Shown: positions 12,170-29,797 of the stretch, piece by piece
Position numbering within the stretch: the first letter of the stretch is position 1
Layout: each line of letters starts with the position of its first letter
NCBI RefSeq assembly: GCF_004027225.2
Contig: NC_044282.2
Coordinates: forward strand, 59,699,225 to 59,763,224
Direction: 5' to 3'
DNA length: 64,000 nucleotides
Origin: Strigops habroptila
Lineage: Eukaryota > Chordata > Aves > Psittaciformes > Psittacidae
Position numbers and translations under genes: made by a program
The notes under the pieces: generated by a model
What the model saw: only the letters and a program-made list of their open reading frames with translations
The model's database searches: none
What the model was told of the DNA's origin: nothing

Positions 12170-14935
12170 CCCCCCTCTAGACCTTCTTGTGGGTGGCTGA
12201 AGCCCACATGTTACTGATGAGCATCTCCAAAGGCCATGCAGATCTTAAGGTCTATCTCAGGATGACACACCTCATCCAAAAAGAGCTTCGTGGGAAATGC
12301 TGAAGAAGGCAGAGGGACTGACAGGGTCTGCTCAAGCACTTGAGACTCTTGGAGGAAGCATCAGCTGGTTCCCCATAGCAGTTGGTTTGTCGCCACTTGG
12401 CCATGCTTTTCTCATGCAGCTTCACACTCCGGGTTTGGACTGGCCCAGGACACCTTGCTCCACAAAGAGCAGTGTGTGTGTGACCTCTGTGCCCATAGGT
12501 TGATGTGAAGACAGACAAGAGTGTGGCAGTGACCATGTCACCTGCTCAGGTACACATGCACAGCTCCATGGGTACACTGCCAAATAGCAGGACTCACACG
12601 GTGACAGACGGAGCTGGTTTTTACCAAACCAGCAGGTTCTCATGCTGCATCGAGTGCTGTGGGTGGCAGCACCCCTGGCACACTCACCTTTGGAAGTCAC
12701 CAAAGCGGGATGGTTGCAGATGGATATGACTCTTCCCATCCCTGAATACACTAGTGTGGCGAGACCCTGAGGATTCGATTCCAAACTTCCCCCATAGCCC
12801 GGTGGTCCTTGAGGAGGTAAAAGGTGACTTCCACAGCCATCATCCCATTCCCCCAGGCACTCGCTGTGCACCATACCGGCCACCTCCAGCATCCCAGTCC
12901 TCCCCATCTCGCTGCCACCAGCTCCCATCCCACAGCAGCATCAGTCCTGCACATCCCTCTCCTCCGAGCGTGCAGCCTCTGGAGCAAGGCGTCTGCGTTT
13001 GTGGGCTTGAGCAGCATCTCCCTCTTGTGGCTGAGGAACAAGGAGCTATAGGGAGAAACGCCTTCCCGTATGGGAGATCCCAGGTCCCTTCTTCATCCTA
13101 CTGCTGAAAATCCTGGCACGCAACTTGGGGTTGCAGGAGAAAAGTGTGGGGAAGAGAGAAAGGAAGGGATGTGAACTCCTATGCCCATGCCTATCTATGT
13201 CCTTTGTTTGCACACTTTCAGATAGAAAGAGGGAAAAACCTTGCTCAATTAAACAAACAGCTTGATTGTGGTGGATAGAACCAGAATGGGTATAAAATCT
13301 AAGAAAACAGGAAAATGGAGTTGCAAAAGACAGGGGATGTCACATCCAGCTAGGAAGCTGCGCAGTGGTTCGCGTGCAAAGCAGCAGGACACCAAGGTTG
13401 AACATCCCCTACAGCAAGGTCCAGAGGACCTCTCCATGCTGATGCGCACTCCCGACACGGGACACACGCAGAGCAAAAGCTGGTTTGGTTTTTAAAGCAT
13501 CATTATGTATTATCAAAGGTAGAAACACAAACTAGATAAAAATTTCTGTAACGCCATAGCAGCTCTGCTGCCTTCTGTGTGATGCGCACAGTGAGGACGA
13601 CTCTGGACTAGCAGAGCACAGCCACAGCACAGCAGTGCTGGGGTCCAGATGGAGACGTGGAGCTTTTATCACATTGGAAAGCAGCTTCACTCTAAAACTA
13701 GCACCGACTGGGTTTCAAGTGCCCAGATCAGATTGAAGACATATCTGGATGGGTCAATGAGCAGTGAATGCTAAATGGAAGCTCTTTTTAATAATTCCTT
13801 GCATGCCTGTCCTTCCTGCTGCCTTTCCTGCCCTGTGGCACCACCAGCATCCTGCCCACAGCAGAACAACAGCTGGAAGACACAGCCAGATGTGCACCGG
13901 CTGGCACACATGAGCTTGGTGGTGAACCAGCTGACCAGACCTCTACAACATATTAAGCCATGTCCTGAGCACAAGCCTTTGTCCAGCCAGCCTGGCTGGA
14001 AGCACTAGCTGAGGCCCTGGTATTGAGGCTTTTAGTTCCTGATAGAAATAAATCCTGCCTGCAGTGGGGATTCTACAGTAGCAGGAGTATGTAGATGTGT
14101 TTTGAGATTTCGCTTGAGGCTGAAGTTAGGAGGGAGCATCCAGACAAAGCTGGATTATGTACAGCAAGGAAAAAGCTGGGCAGAAAAGGCCACTTGAGGA
14201 AGCAGAGTGTTGATGGGCAAGCAAAGCAGGACACGGCTTTTGTCTACAGTTCAGGGTCCCGAGGTTGTGGTCTGCGGCATGAAGAGGATCTGCCATCCTA
14301 TATGGCAGCAAATGGAGTTGGTAAAGCTCACAAGGTGAATATGGTGGGGGAAAATTAAATCAAGCACTGCTGAGTCTTGCTTTAGTGCTTATTCTGCCCA
14401 GAAGGAAGGGAATCTCAGAGTAAAAGTCATCATTTTTCTGGTTTAAGCACTTATTTGTCCTGAGAAGACTCCTGTTTTGGCCAGTATTGAAGACCCTGGA
14501 GACAGCAGCCAGATCTCCACACTGGGACAGGCCAGCAGCTTGTATAGGCACTTGTTAAAGGACATGCTTCAAGGCACTGCCACAAATACATTAAAGGCAG
14601 CATGCTCCAGCTACCTAGCAGGGCTTACATAAATAAGTTTAATACCTAAACCCAGGCTTTTAAGGCTTTTCAAGACCTTTGAATCTCCAAAACTTCAAGT
14701 AGAAGATGCACCAGGTGGGAAGGTGATGTCCTAGCAATGGAGGACCACATCTGCCCAGCAGCAGGGGCACTATGGGGACAGTCTTCATGGCCAGCATTAA
14801 CATCCCACAGCCTCTTGCTGCACCCTATCACCGAGGAGATCACCCCAGTGCTGATCCAAGGTGGCAATGCAGCAGTTGACAGGGTCACTCCAGCAACCCA
14901 GACCAGTTCGTCCCCTCTCCCAGCTCCCCCAGTCC
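12170..14935. other. Intergenic and XKR5 3' flank, no gene seen
   Basis: No further exon is recognisable. The XKR5 3' UTR should occupy the right end. On the minus strand ATTAAA, a common variant poly(A) signal, occurs at 14639-14644, about 295 bases past the XKR5 stop, and is a reasonable candidate for its 3' end. The rest is unassigned single-copy sequence. Confidence 0.5.
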
Positions 14936-19931
<4,996 letters not shown>

Positions 19932-20446
19932 CCTGCGCGCCCCTTCCGCGGCGGGAGGAGGAGGAGGAGCTGGAGGAGGAGGAAGGAGCCACCGGGGCCG
20001 GTCCCTCCCCTCCGGCCGGCCCCGCTGCATCTCCTGCCGCGCGTGTCTCCCGCCGGGCGCTGGTACGTGAGGGCTTGCGGCCAGCCCCAGGGACCCGCGG
20101 TGGCGGTGCCTTGCGGTGCGCTTGCACAAGCCCGCTCCGGTGCCTCCGTGCCCGAGTGATGGGCGCCTGCCGCAGGGCTGAGCACCAGGCGGCACCGGAC
20201 ACGGTGTGCAGGGAGCCGTGAATTCCTTCTGCTGGTTGTTTTCCCCTCCAGCCGAGAGATGAAACTTTTGTGACATGAGATCCCGACTGTTAGTGGCTGC
20301 GGTTGCCCTTGCGTGTGCAGAGTGTTGTCCTGTCTGCCTTTTTCCCCCATCTCCGGCCCTGCAGAGTCCATCCCCTGAGGAGCGTGTGTCTTTTAGAAAA
20401 TAAACCCGAGTTGCTCCAGGAAAGGTCGTGAAGGGGTTCTTAATTA

Positions 20447-20586
20447 GAACCATAGAAGAGCAGCATGGTTTGGGTTGGAAGGGGCCTTAAAGCTCATCCA
20501 GTTCCAACCCCCTGCCATGGGCAGGGACACCTTCCACTAGACCAGGTTGCTCAAAGCCCTGTCCAACCTGGCCTTGAACCTTGAAT
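20447..20586 (-). mobile_element. CR1 LINE 3' fragment, short
   Basis: Antisense CR1 end with the TTTGGGTTGGAAGGGGCC and GTCCAACCTGGCCTTGAAC blocks. Only about 140 bp is kept. Confidence 0.9.
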
Positions 20587-20875
20587 TAAGTCCCAATATC
20601 ATGTAAGGTTTTGTCATTGCTTTTGCAAAATCATGCAGGACGCTCCCAAAGCTTTGTCCATCAGCTGGGCTGTTGGGATGTATGTGTGCTTGGGGGCTTC
20701 CACATAGTTACTCTTGGTTTGTGGAAAGTTTAGTGAGCTTCTTTGCAATCCTTGGAACAAAGCCTGGACTCTGCTGCTTGACAGGAGCAACATTTCTCAC
20801 CCATTCAGCTGAGTCCTGGAGCAGAGAGAGTTTGAAATATGAAAGCTCAGTTTCTCTATAGGTTCCCAATACATT

Positions 20876-20965
20876 GCTACAGATGTTGTCTACCTGGACT
20901 TCTGTAAAGCCTTTGACACAGTCTCCCACAGCATCCTTCTCTCTCCCGCAGTCAAGGAGCTCAGA
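20876..20965 (+). mobile_element. CR1 reverse-transcriptase fragment
   Basis: The plus strand encodes ATDVVYLDFCKAFDTVSHSI, the signature YLDFxKAFDxVxH stretch of the CR1 reverse transcriptase finger/palm region. The similarity fades on both sides, so this is an isolated piece of the ORF2 body rather than a 3' end. Confidence 0.9.
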
Positions 20966-20969
20966 TTTG

Positions 20970-23900
20970 TTCAGGAAGATGGATTATGAATCTCATCACA
21001 CATCTGTGCTGTTTTTGGTGTAGCAGCTTCCCCAGGCACAGCTAGTCCTGCAAATGCACTGCAGCTGACACTATTGCATGGCACATTGCCACTGCCAAAG
21101 AAAAATATCATTAATAATCATCAAGCTCTCCAAGCCCAAAGGTGCTATTTGAACCTCAATCACTGCTTCCAACTAGTGATTTGAAAGTCCTTTGTACTCG
21201 TGAACTGAGGCTTGCACCACCCTCCGAGGTAGCCAAGCAGACAGAAGGTACCTGCTGCAGTAATTAAGCCACGCTCTTCCACCCAGGATTAGCTTTAACA
21301 CTTTCAGTTCAGGAATAAGCAATAATAATAGTAAAAACCTGTTTGGTGGTATGCCAAGAAGTTGCAGTGGCTCTGTCACAGGGCTGGCTTTCAGGATTAC
21401 TAAGTGAGACTCCTCGGTGGTTGTATAATCATTGAAATTAGGAAATCACATTGCAGCCAAGAAGAAACTGCCAGTAGGGAAGTGTCAGCCAGGTCATTGC
21501 TTCCTTGTTACCCACAGCCAGGAAGAAGAGGAGGGTCTTGGAAGTTGTGCTCTGACATCCTAAATTGTTTATCCCCTTTGATAATAAATGCAGGCATCAG
21601 TAACAAAATAGTGTGCGAAATCATTTTTAATTGTGACCAGCAACTGGGGGGACAGTTGATCCTTCGGTGTAGAGCATGATTGCTGACCACCACATTCCAG
21701 AAATGTGAATAGCTATGTCATGGCTATTGTGTGGCAGGCATTGAAAAATCTCTTCTTCACAGAACCCAGGAAGATTCACTCCATGGGAAAGATGGATAAT
21801 GTAAGAGATAGGGCTATACTGAGCTGGAAATGCCTTCGTCATTTGAAGGGGGTTCACAGTTTGAGTGAAAGCCCAACAAGGCTGGGGAGCTGGACAGCCC
21901 ATGCTTCACTCACCCAGTGTACAGCAACAATGAGAGCATCAAAACCACCTGCACAACTACACACCCTGATTAGCAGTGCCCCTGTGGTAGGAGAGGAGGT
22001 AGCAGAGGCAAAGTGGGTCTTGGCTTGCCTATAGATGATATCACACAGGCCTTGCTGGCCCTCGTGTGTTGACTTGTTTCAGCTTGTGTGCACTTGTTTC
22101 AACCTGTGTTTTGCTACACACCGTAGCTGCAAAAGTTCCACAACTTAGAGACGATTTAAGCAATAGTCCCACCCTGACGGACCCAGATAGCAGACAGTGG
22201 GTCACATCTTCTGCAGATCATTCCCCTGCTCGAGGCTGTTTAGCAGAGCAGGGCTGAGGGGTGATTGTGGATGATGTTAGGAGATGAAGAGATCAAGTCT
22301 TTTATTGCGGTAAAAAGGGTGATTCTTAGAACTACTAGTCCTGGCACCCACAAGAAAAGCTGCCTTCCTGGATTTGGTCCCGAGTGGTGCAAAAGATCTA
22401 ATTCAGAAGTTGTTTGTGAGAGCCACTCTGAAAAAGTAACCACTGTACTATTAGGGTAAACCATGTTGCGGGACCAAATACATTCAACATGTGAACATCT
22501 GATCTCAAAAAGTCAAAAATGGGGAATGAAAAGCACCAAGAGGAGCAGCCCAGAGGAGCGAGAAGCCTGCAGGCAGTCTGAGAGCTGTTAAAAAGGCTGT
22601 GCTAGAAACCTCAGTGAAATATTTGCTTTGACTGGAAAAGAAAACAGAGAGTTCTAAGAAAAATCCCTGCAGGGCATGAAGGGCAAGTCAAGGGAGGCTC
22701 TCGCAGGGAAGAGCTCAGTGATGAACAAACAGCTGGCAGAGGAGAACAGCAACTCCTATAAAACCAGCTCCCATAAAATGCAGCAGGTCGGATTCAAGTA
22801 GGAAAGAGGGCTCAAACGGAAAGCGAAGATCCATTTGTAACAGGCAGCTGAGCCAATAGTTGGAATGTCTGTAAATGCGTGGAAAGCGGGAAGCCATTGG
22901 GGGAGTCCTTGATGAGAAAGGAGTAGGAGGACACTTAGGGGCGGTATGCTCTACACTCTTCTGTCCAAGGCAAGATAGCGAAGGCTATAATAAAAATACA
23001 ATTGCTGAGCATGGGCTGTGGATTTCTGGATGTTGCTGGCACAGGAGGCTGTGGAGGTAGGCACCAGCAGTCCAAAAAGGGTTAAACGAAGTCATGGACA
23101 GCAGGTCCTTAAATGGGAATTGAAAGGACAGGCAAGGATGTCCTCTGCAACATCCCTGATTCTGCAATTATGGATTCTGGGGCAAAATGGGAGGACTGGC
23201 TCACAGATAGTGCCCAGGCTCACAAGCTCTCCCTGAACAGCAAGGAAAGCATGGGAAAAGAAGGCAACAAGAAGCAAAGGCAGGCATGGAAAGGGGTTGC
23301 AAAGAAGAAGGAAAAACAGCATCCAGAGACAGGCAATGGAGGGTTCTCAGCGTCTGGAGCCAGGCCAGCAGCAACATGCTAATTCTGCTTTGCAGAATTA
23401 TTACCCCAATAAGCCCCTGTTTTGCCAACTGTGACACCTAAGTGTTGACAGACTCATCATTCACAAGACCTAAGCTGCTTCATGCTCTTGAAGGTGCAGA
23501 AACTGCAGCAGCACAGGGCAGACAGTGAAGAAAGCTTTAAATACAACTAGGTTAGCCTCAAGGTCTATAAAAACCTCTGCATTTGGAGAGAAATCATGAG
23601 CAAATGTATTCAAGCTAATTTGGCAAACATAACCAGAGCAATGTCTTCTACAGTTTGAGACCATATTCTGCTCCTTACTGTGCTGAGAGGTGTAAATCAG
23701 AAGAAACTCTGCTGAAATCATTGCACCAACTTCTGACATTGTGAAGATCAGAATCCATCCATGGCTAAGTGTAGAAAGACTCACCAAAAGGAAACACAGC
23801 TGATCTGCCAGTCTTCCTCTTCTTGATAGCCCATTTCCAAAAGATCTCAGGATCTAATCCTGCTGGGCACCAGACACTTCATACAGAAGGAGGCTTTCTT

Positions 23901-24940
23901 CTCTTTTCTACCCGAGACGTGCACTGGAAAAATCTGTCACAGATTTGTTACAGCAGACATTGCTTTGTCTCGACTCTGGCAATATCACAGAGGTCCAGAG
24001 GGCTGTGCTCTAAGACAGCAGGGACTGATTTATCATCTCTAATGAAGGATTGCACAACATCTGTATTTGCCTCTGAACTGGTGGTCAAGCTCTGCATACG
24101 GCATCACAGAACATGGAAGAGATGCATTTGCACCACTGTGTCAGACACACTTTGGGGTCCCATGAGGCACCTAAAAACTGTCTTTTCTATCTTTTGTCCC
24201 TGTATGCCACAGCCTGGTGACACCAGCTTGCTCAGGCAGCATTGTGTGACCCCTCAAATTAACTGAGGCTTGGACTTGGAGGCCCTTTCTGTGCATATGG
24301 TATTGGGAGCATCCAAGCACATGACAGCCTTTATTGCCTAGTCCTTGAAATATGGAAGGTAGCACCTCTTGCCTCAGTGTCTCTTTCAGAAGGTAGACGA
24401 ACAGCAGCAGAAGCTACGCAAGAAGAAATGCAAACTCCTGCCCATGTCTGACAGCTTCACCCAGCATTGGTTTCTTGTTCAAGCTGACTAGAGTTCAGAT
24501 GAAAAAGGTCCCTGGAAAGCCAGCATAAGGGAAAATCAAAAAGAAGATTATGATAGGCTGACCCTGGCTGGAGGCTGGCTGTGCCCCCAAGGCTGCTCTA
24601 TCATTGCCCTCCTCAGCTGGACAGGGGAGAGAAAATACCACAGAAGGCTCATGGGTTGAGATAAGGACAGGGAGAGATCCCACAGAAGCTACCCCTGTAG
24701 CCCCCTGCTACCAAAACCTTGCCATACAAACGCAATAGAAAGATTAAAACATCCTGTCATTGGGGTGGTTTGAATAATCTTTTCCATAAATAGATGTTTC
24801 TTAAAATGTCTTATATATGGTGCAGGTAATTAGTACTGAATGTGTTCTGTTACAAAAGTTAAAAAACAAACAAACAACACGACCCACCTTTTTTTCTTTT
24901 TAGAATGGTTTTAGTAGGTTTTAAATATAATATTATTGCA
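20970..24940. other. Intergenic between XKR5 and AvBD4, no gene seen
   Basis: About 4 kb of A/T-richer DNA. No exon, RNA gene or clear repeat family could be recognised on either strand. It may contain distal promoter elements of AvBD4, but nothing in the sequence identifies them. Confidence 0.5.
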
Positions 24941-24941
24941 T

Positions 24942-25165
24942 GACAGAAAGGTTTGGGTTGGAAGGGACCTTAAAGCTCATCCGGTTCCAACCCCCGCCAC
25001 GGGCAGGGACACCTTCCACCAGAGCATGTTGCTCCAAGCCCCGTCCAACCTGGCCTTGAACACTGCCAGGGATGGGGCAGCCACAGCTTCTCTGGGCAAC
25101 CTGTGCCAGCGCCTCAGCACCCTCACAGGGAACAACTTCTGCCTAAGATCTCATCTCAATATGCT
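24942..25165 (-). mobile_element. CR1 LINE 3' fragment
   Basis: Antisense CR1 end with TTGGGTTGGAAGGGACC at the left and CACAGGGAACAACTTCTGCC at the right. It is very similar to the copies at 4.2 kb and 12.0 kb. Confidence 0.92.
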
Positions 25166-26270
25166 GTATATGGCACAGAAACCTTGAGTGAGCTGCAGTG
25201 GCCAAGCACGTTGCACAAACGGAGGTGGCTCAAGGTGGTTTGCGTGCAGCTCAACACATTTCCTGAGGCAATGCTGCAATGTTTTGAAAGCAATACCTCG
25301 GTTCCTCACAGGAGCACAGTAACAGAGAGGTTTCATTGGACCTCCCCGCTGCTCCCCAAAGCTGCGGGGATTGTCTGATTGGCCACCAGAAGGCTCTGAA
25401 GATCAAGCATCCTTCGCCATCCTTCAGAAACAGCATAAAGCCAAGTTCTGCTCATTCAACCTAATGTATCTGGGTGGCTAACACTGATCCAAGGACTGTT
25501 CTACCTAGAGCTTCCTCTTACCTGGTAACAACCAAAATCTTCTCATTATTGAGCCTTTCTTTAAAAGTTCTCTCCTTAAATGGGCTGGAGACTTTATATC
25601 TTTCATGTATAGTTTGCTTCACTGTTATAGCCTTAAGTGTGCAGTGACTCTGGTCTATCAAGAGCCAGTTCTAGAGATTTCAAAGATCAGTAAGGGACAA
25701 GGGTTTCTGTTGGCTGCAGGAAAAGAGCTGAGAGGAAATGCACAAACTCAGAAAATTATCCTGGAAATCATGTAATTCTTGAGGTTTAGGAAAAGCAACA
25801 GCATCTAAGCAAGAATAGGGAAAACTGATTTTAACTGAATTGTGAAGGAACATTTCCTACTTTTTTATCAGAAAAGCTTCAGAACACACATCATGTTGTT
25901 TTGTATAAATATAGCAAAAATTGTCTTATTTTTTTCCTTCTCAATTAACAGCTTTAACTTCCATAAGGCAAATAAAACTTATTGCAATGTATTGCCAAGT
26001 ATCAAGCAGTCTGGCATAAATACCTGGTTAATTAATACATTAATTAAAAGGGCATGTAAAATTGTATTTTCTACATGGAAGTTTCTTCCTGTGCCATGAT
26101 GCTATGTATGCTCCAGGGAACCCTTGGAACAATAGATATTATAAAGAAAGTATGTAATACTGTGTCTAGATAACACTTGATCTTGAACATTTCTGTATGT
26201 CACTTCTCAACCCTCTGTGATTGTGCAGGGGCAAACATCTTACTAATGTCTTGGTCTCCTTTTTCTGTAG
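25166..26270. other. AvBD4: AvBD4 5' flank and probable first intron
   Basis: AvBD genes usually have a non-coding first exon. The translated exon of AvBD4 is preceded by a good acceptor (TTTTTCTGTAG ending at 26270), so an upstream exon is expected here. A TATAAATA at 25904-25911 is the only candidate core promoter I noticed, and it is weak evidence. No first-exon boundary could be fixed. Confidence 0.35.
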
Positions 26271-26299
26271 TGACGGGAGTTCCCAGTCCACCCTCTGCC

Positions 26300-28728
26300 A
26301 TGAAAATCCTTTCCTTTCTCTTCACTCTCCTCTTGGTGGTATTTTACGGAGCCGCAGGTAAGGTTTAGGTGAAGATGAGGGGCTAAATAGAAGGAGATGC
26401 TGGTGTCTTAAAAGTTATCTTGTCCCCTTTTGGAAGTGGCCAAACTGCCTCCTGCAAAGAATCTTCACACGTATCATCAAAACTTGTTGGCAGATTATAG
26501 ATGATACATGAAATTAGCAGGCAAACACTTCATCAGTTCAGTGCCTTTGCTACGTCTCTGAAAATGTCTCTGAGTTGAAAGCAATAGGGGCAGCCCTAAC
26601 ATTACTATTCAGCACCAGCATTTTCCCCATTAAAGCTTGCAGACTCTTACACTTAAATAAAGTTGTCTCTGGGTCACCTTACAACAAACACTCATAGTCA
26701 GATATTGTTAAGCCACGTAGAAAAAGGCTAGGAGTCTGGTCCCATGCTCTCCAAATTGCTTTTGCTTCAGAACCTTGTACTTGGGGTGAGCAAGCAGAAA
26801 ATCGTGAGTTAAGATTGAAATGGTACTGGTGGCTTTCTCTGGTTGGAGAAACCTGTGCAATATAAGTGGTGGTGTAAGGCTGTGCCTGTTGGGGGGATGC
26901 CAAAGAGTTTTTGAACCCAAACCCCACCTTATTGTCCAGAAAAAGGGACTGTGTTTAAACATCATCCCTAAAAATGGGACAATTACAGTGCAGGGCACTT
27001 CATGCATAGCCAAGTGGAGGTTTGGGGTTGATCTCTGTGGGAAGAGGATGGAAAGTACCCTCTGGGCGATTAAGGATGGGAAGAGACTGTGATGAATTGC
27101 ATACCAGGAATGTGGGAGAAGTGTCATATATGCTTGCCTGATCTTATTCTTACCTGGGCTTCTGCTTATGGCAATTCTTATAGGCAGGACACTGGGCAAA
27201 GTGCTGCTTTGGTCTGTTTTATGTCCTTATTTCACATACAGACACACACAGGAGACATTTGGGCTGTTTTCAACAGGATCTACCTTCTGAGTATACTACA
27301 GCAAGAAATGTATCTGTTAGAAAGTGTTTCTGGGAGCTGAGAGTGCTCATAGTCATCTCTGCAATGCCCCACAGACAGGTAGTTTGGGACCAGAAGTGTT
27401 TTATTCACCCTCCCCACACTTCTTTATTCCTGCCTGGAATTTCCTGGGTACTGCTGTGTGTGCATGCACCACGCCACTCATGTGCTGTGAATCTAACACA
27501 CCTGGGATGCACTTATACATATGTAATATTCAGGATCTGTTTGCTGGAACAGTCTCTCCACTTTCTGGATGTGCCGACTTACTGGGGTTGCACGGATGAG
27601 CTGTGAAGCTGGAGTGAATTAGTTCTTGTGCAGTCAATCAGGTGCATCCAGAACACATCAGCACACCAGGCTACACCTTTATTAATCAACCAAACAGGCA
27701 ACATGCTGCCTAATTAGTAGTCTGCTCCCTTGGGTAATTTTGACTGCTGACAACTAGCACTTTCATGGATAAAACCTGTTCTGGGAATAGCACAGGCTAG
27801 TGGCTGTTCCCAAAAGGCAGTTTGAACTTGGATATCCTATTTTAATAGGGGGATTAAAAGGGGAAGAAAGTTTAGCCATGTAGATAAGAGCAAAGCCATG
27901 CTGCCCAGCCTCATACCCAGAGGACAGTGCCTGGCATGCTATTTTTAGTGGCATGTAAGTGGTTGTTCTATGTGCGTTGTTGAATTTATCCATGTACTGG
28001 AGCCATCTATATGGACTGCTACACACCAGGACCTGTTGAGACATGGATGAAATTTGTAAGGAGGGAAATAGGTCAAATCTATAGAAATCAGGATGCATGG
28101 AAATCTGGATGCACAGAAATCCTCACCTTTCTGCCCTAGAAGTAGCAGCCCCTTAGCTGAGCTGGTGCATGTCTCCTTAAATGTGACCTGTAAGACTTTA
28201 AGGCTGGTCAAGTGTCCACTTAGGGTTTTCTATCAGGCCTCTGGTGTCCGTCCCTGAAATCTGAATTCCTAAGGAAGTCCTAGGCTTGGAGACACAGTTC
28301 TTATATCTCAAGAAGGAAATATAGCATTTGCTTTGTTTTCAACCCTCCTCCTCTAAGGGTTGCATTAGGACTGTCATGACTGGGCACTGTTTTGCCATGG
28401 TGTCAGCTGATGGGAATTTAGCAAAATGCAAAACCGCAACAGAAACAACTGTGTCCTGCTTTTTACAGGCTTAGCAAAACCTACAGGACCTTTTATGCGA
28501 TGTGGATATCGTGGGACTTTCTGCTTCCCTGGGATATGCCCTCGGGGCAACACTTACCTGGGAGTATGTCGTTTGGGGCATTCTTGCTGTAAATGGTAAG
28601 TTTAGGATTTAACTGGGGCAAAGATGACTTTCCAAATTTTCATTTAAGTAAGCCCTGTGTGGCAGGATTTTCCCCATCAATCTAAGCCTAAAAACCTTGA
28701 AATATTCTTTCCTTTGTGCAGGTTGTAG
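26300..28728 (+). CDS. AvBD4: Avian beta-defensin 4, complete
   Basis: Secreted cationic antimicrobial peptide. Coding exons 26300-26357, 28469-28595 and 28722-28728 give 63 residues, the length I recall for chicken AvBD4. Residues 1-20 are a signal peptide (MKILSFLF...GAAG). The mature part has cysteines 31, 38, 43, 53, 59 and 60, the beta-defensin spacing 6-4-9-5 followed by CC. The core CGYRGTFC and PRGNTYLGVC closely follow chicken AvBD4. The donor after codon 59-60 splits the Trp codon; splicing to the seven-base coding end at 28722 gives CCKWL and a stop, matching the chicken ending CCRWL. The translated exon starts at 26271 after an acceptor. A poly(A) signal lies at 28833-28838. It is the left-most defensin here and shows no break. 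Confidence 0.95.
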
Positions 28729-28832
28729 TGTGGCTAATTGCAGAGGATCTTCAGGGATCTGGGGGTGATCGCTTTTTACATCGTTGGACTCAGGGAACCG
28801 TTGTACTGGTCATTATTCATCATTATTCTTTC

Positions 28833-28838
28833 AATAAA
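28833..28838 (+). promoter_or_regulatory. AvBD4: Poly(A) signal of AvBD4
   Basis: AATAAA about 105 bases after the AvBD4 stop codon, the first such signal downstream of it. Confidence 0.8.
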
Positions 28839-29657
28839 AGCAAGAACTGGGGAGGCTGTATGGCTGCCGTGTGTGGTGGTGTCATTCATTTCCCCAGAAG
28901 TGTTATTTTCCTTTAGAAATTTGAACAAGAACTCTGAGATCAGGTGAAACCTGCCAGGAATGTGTAGTTTATTTCCCCCTCTTGGGTTGCTGGCATGTTC
29001 TCCACTTATGCCTGCTAGGAGTCCTCTGCCGTGACCAAAGCTGGGGTCAGTCACCATTTCCATACGGAGCATAAAAGTCTTCTCTAGTGTGGTGCTTCAT
29101 AGCACCTCTGCTCTGAAAACTGAGATCCCACCTCCTGCTTTCAGACCTGGAAACAGCATCCTGTTTCTTTATAGGAGTTAAGAAGGACACACCGAGCAGA
29201 ACAAAAGGAGGCAGGCGACCGCATTTTCAAATTTGAAGCCTGGTTTTACCTTTGGTTATTTTGCCTGTCGTAAATTTGGAATAAATCTGCAAGATGTGTA
29301 TCAGTTGCAGTAGCAAATGGGGAGATCACACTTAGACATAAGACATGGGTTGAGGCAATTAGACAACATGTACGAAAGGCTAACACTCCTGCTACTTCAA
29401 TCACTCCTCTTGCAAGAGGACCCTAATAGAAAACTCGGAAGGGGACTGTTGCTCAGTGAGCTCCTGTCTCTGGAGCTGCTCTTGCATGGTCAGGAGCATC
29501 CTTCTGCAGACAAATCAGCCTTCGTGGCTGCGACTAGTACATAGTTTTATACCCTGAGACTAGCTGGCAGGGCAGAGCTCATGCATATACAGTCAAACTC
29601 AGCCTCCAAAGCAGGGCAACGTCAGCCTTTTCCATGTGCTCATGCTGTCTCCTGAGT

Positions 29658-29797
29658 TGTAGAATCTCAGACTGATTTGGGTTGGAAGGGACCTTAAAGC
29701 TCATCTAGTTCCAGGCCCCTGCCATGGGCAGGGACACCTTCTGCTAGACCAGTTTGCTCCAAGCCACGTCCAGCCTGGCCTTGAACACTGCCAGGGA
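29658..29797 (-). mobile_element. CR1 LINE 3' fragment, short
   Basis: Antisense CR1 end, about 140 bp, from a TTGGGTTGGAAGGGACC block to CCTTGAACACTGCCAGGG. Confidence 0.9.
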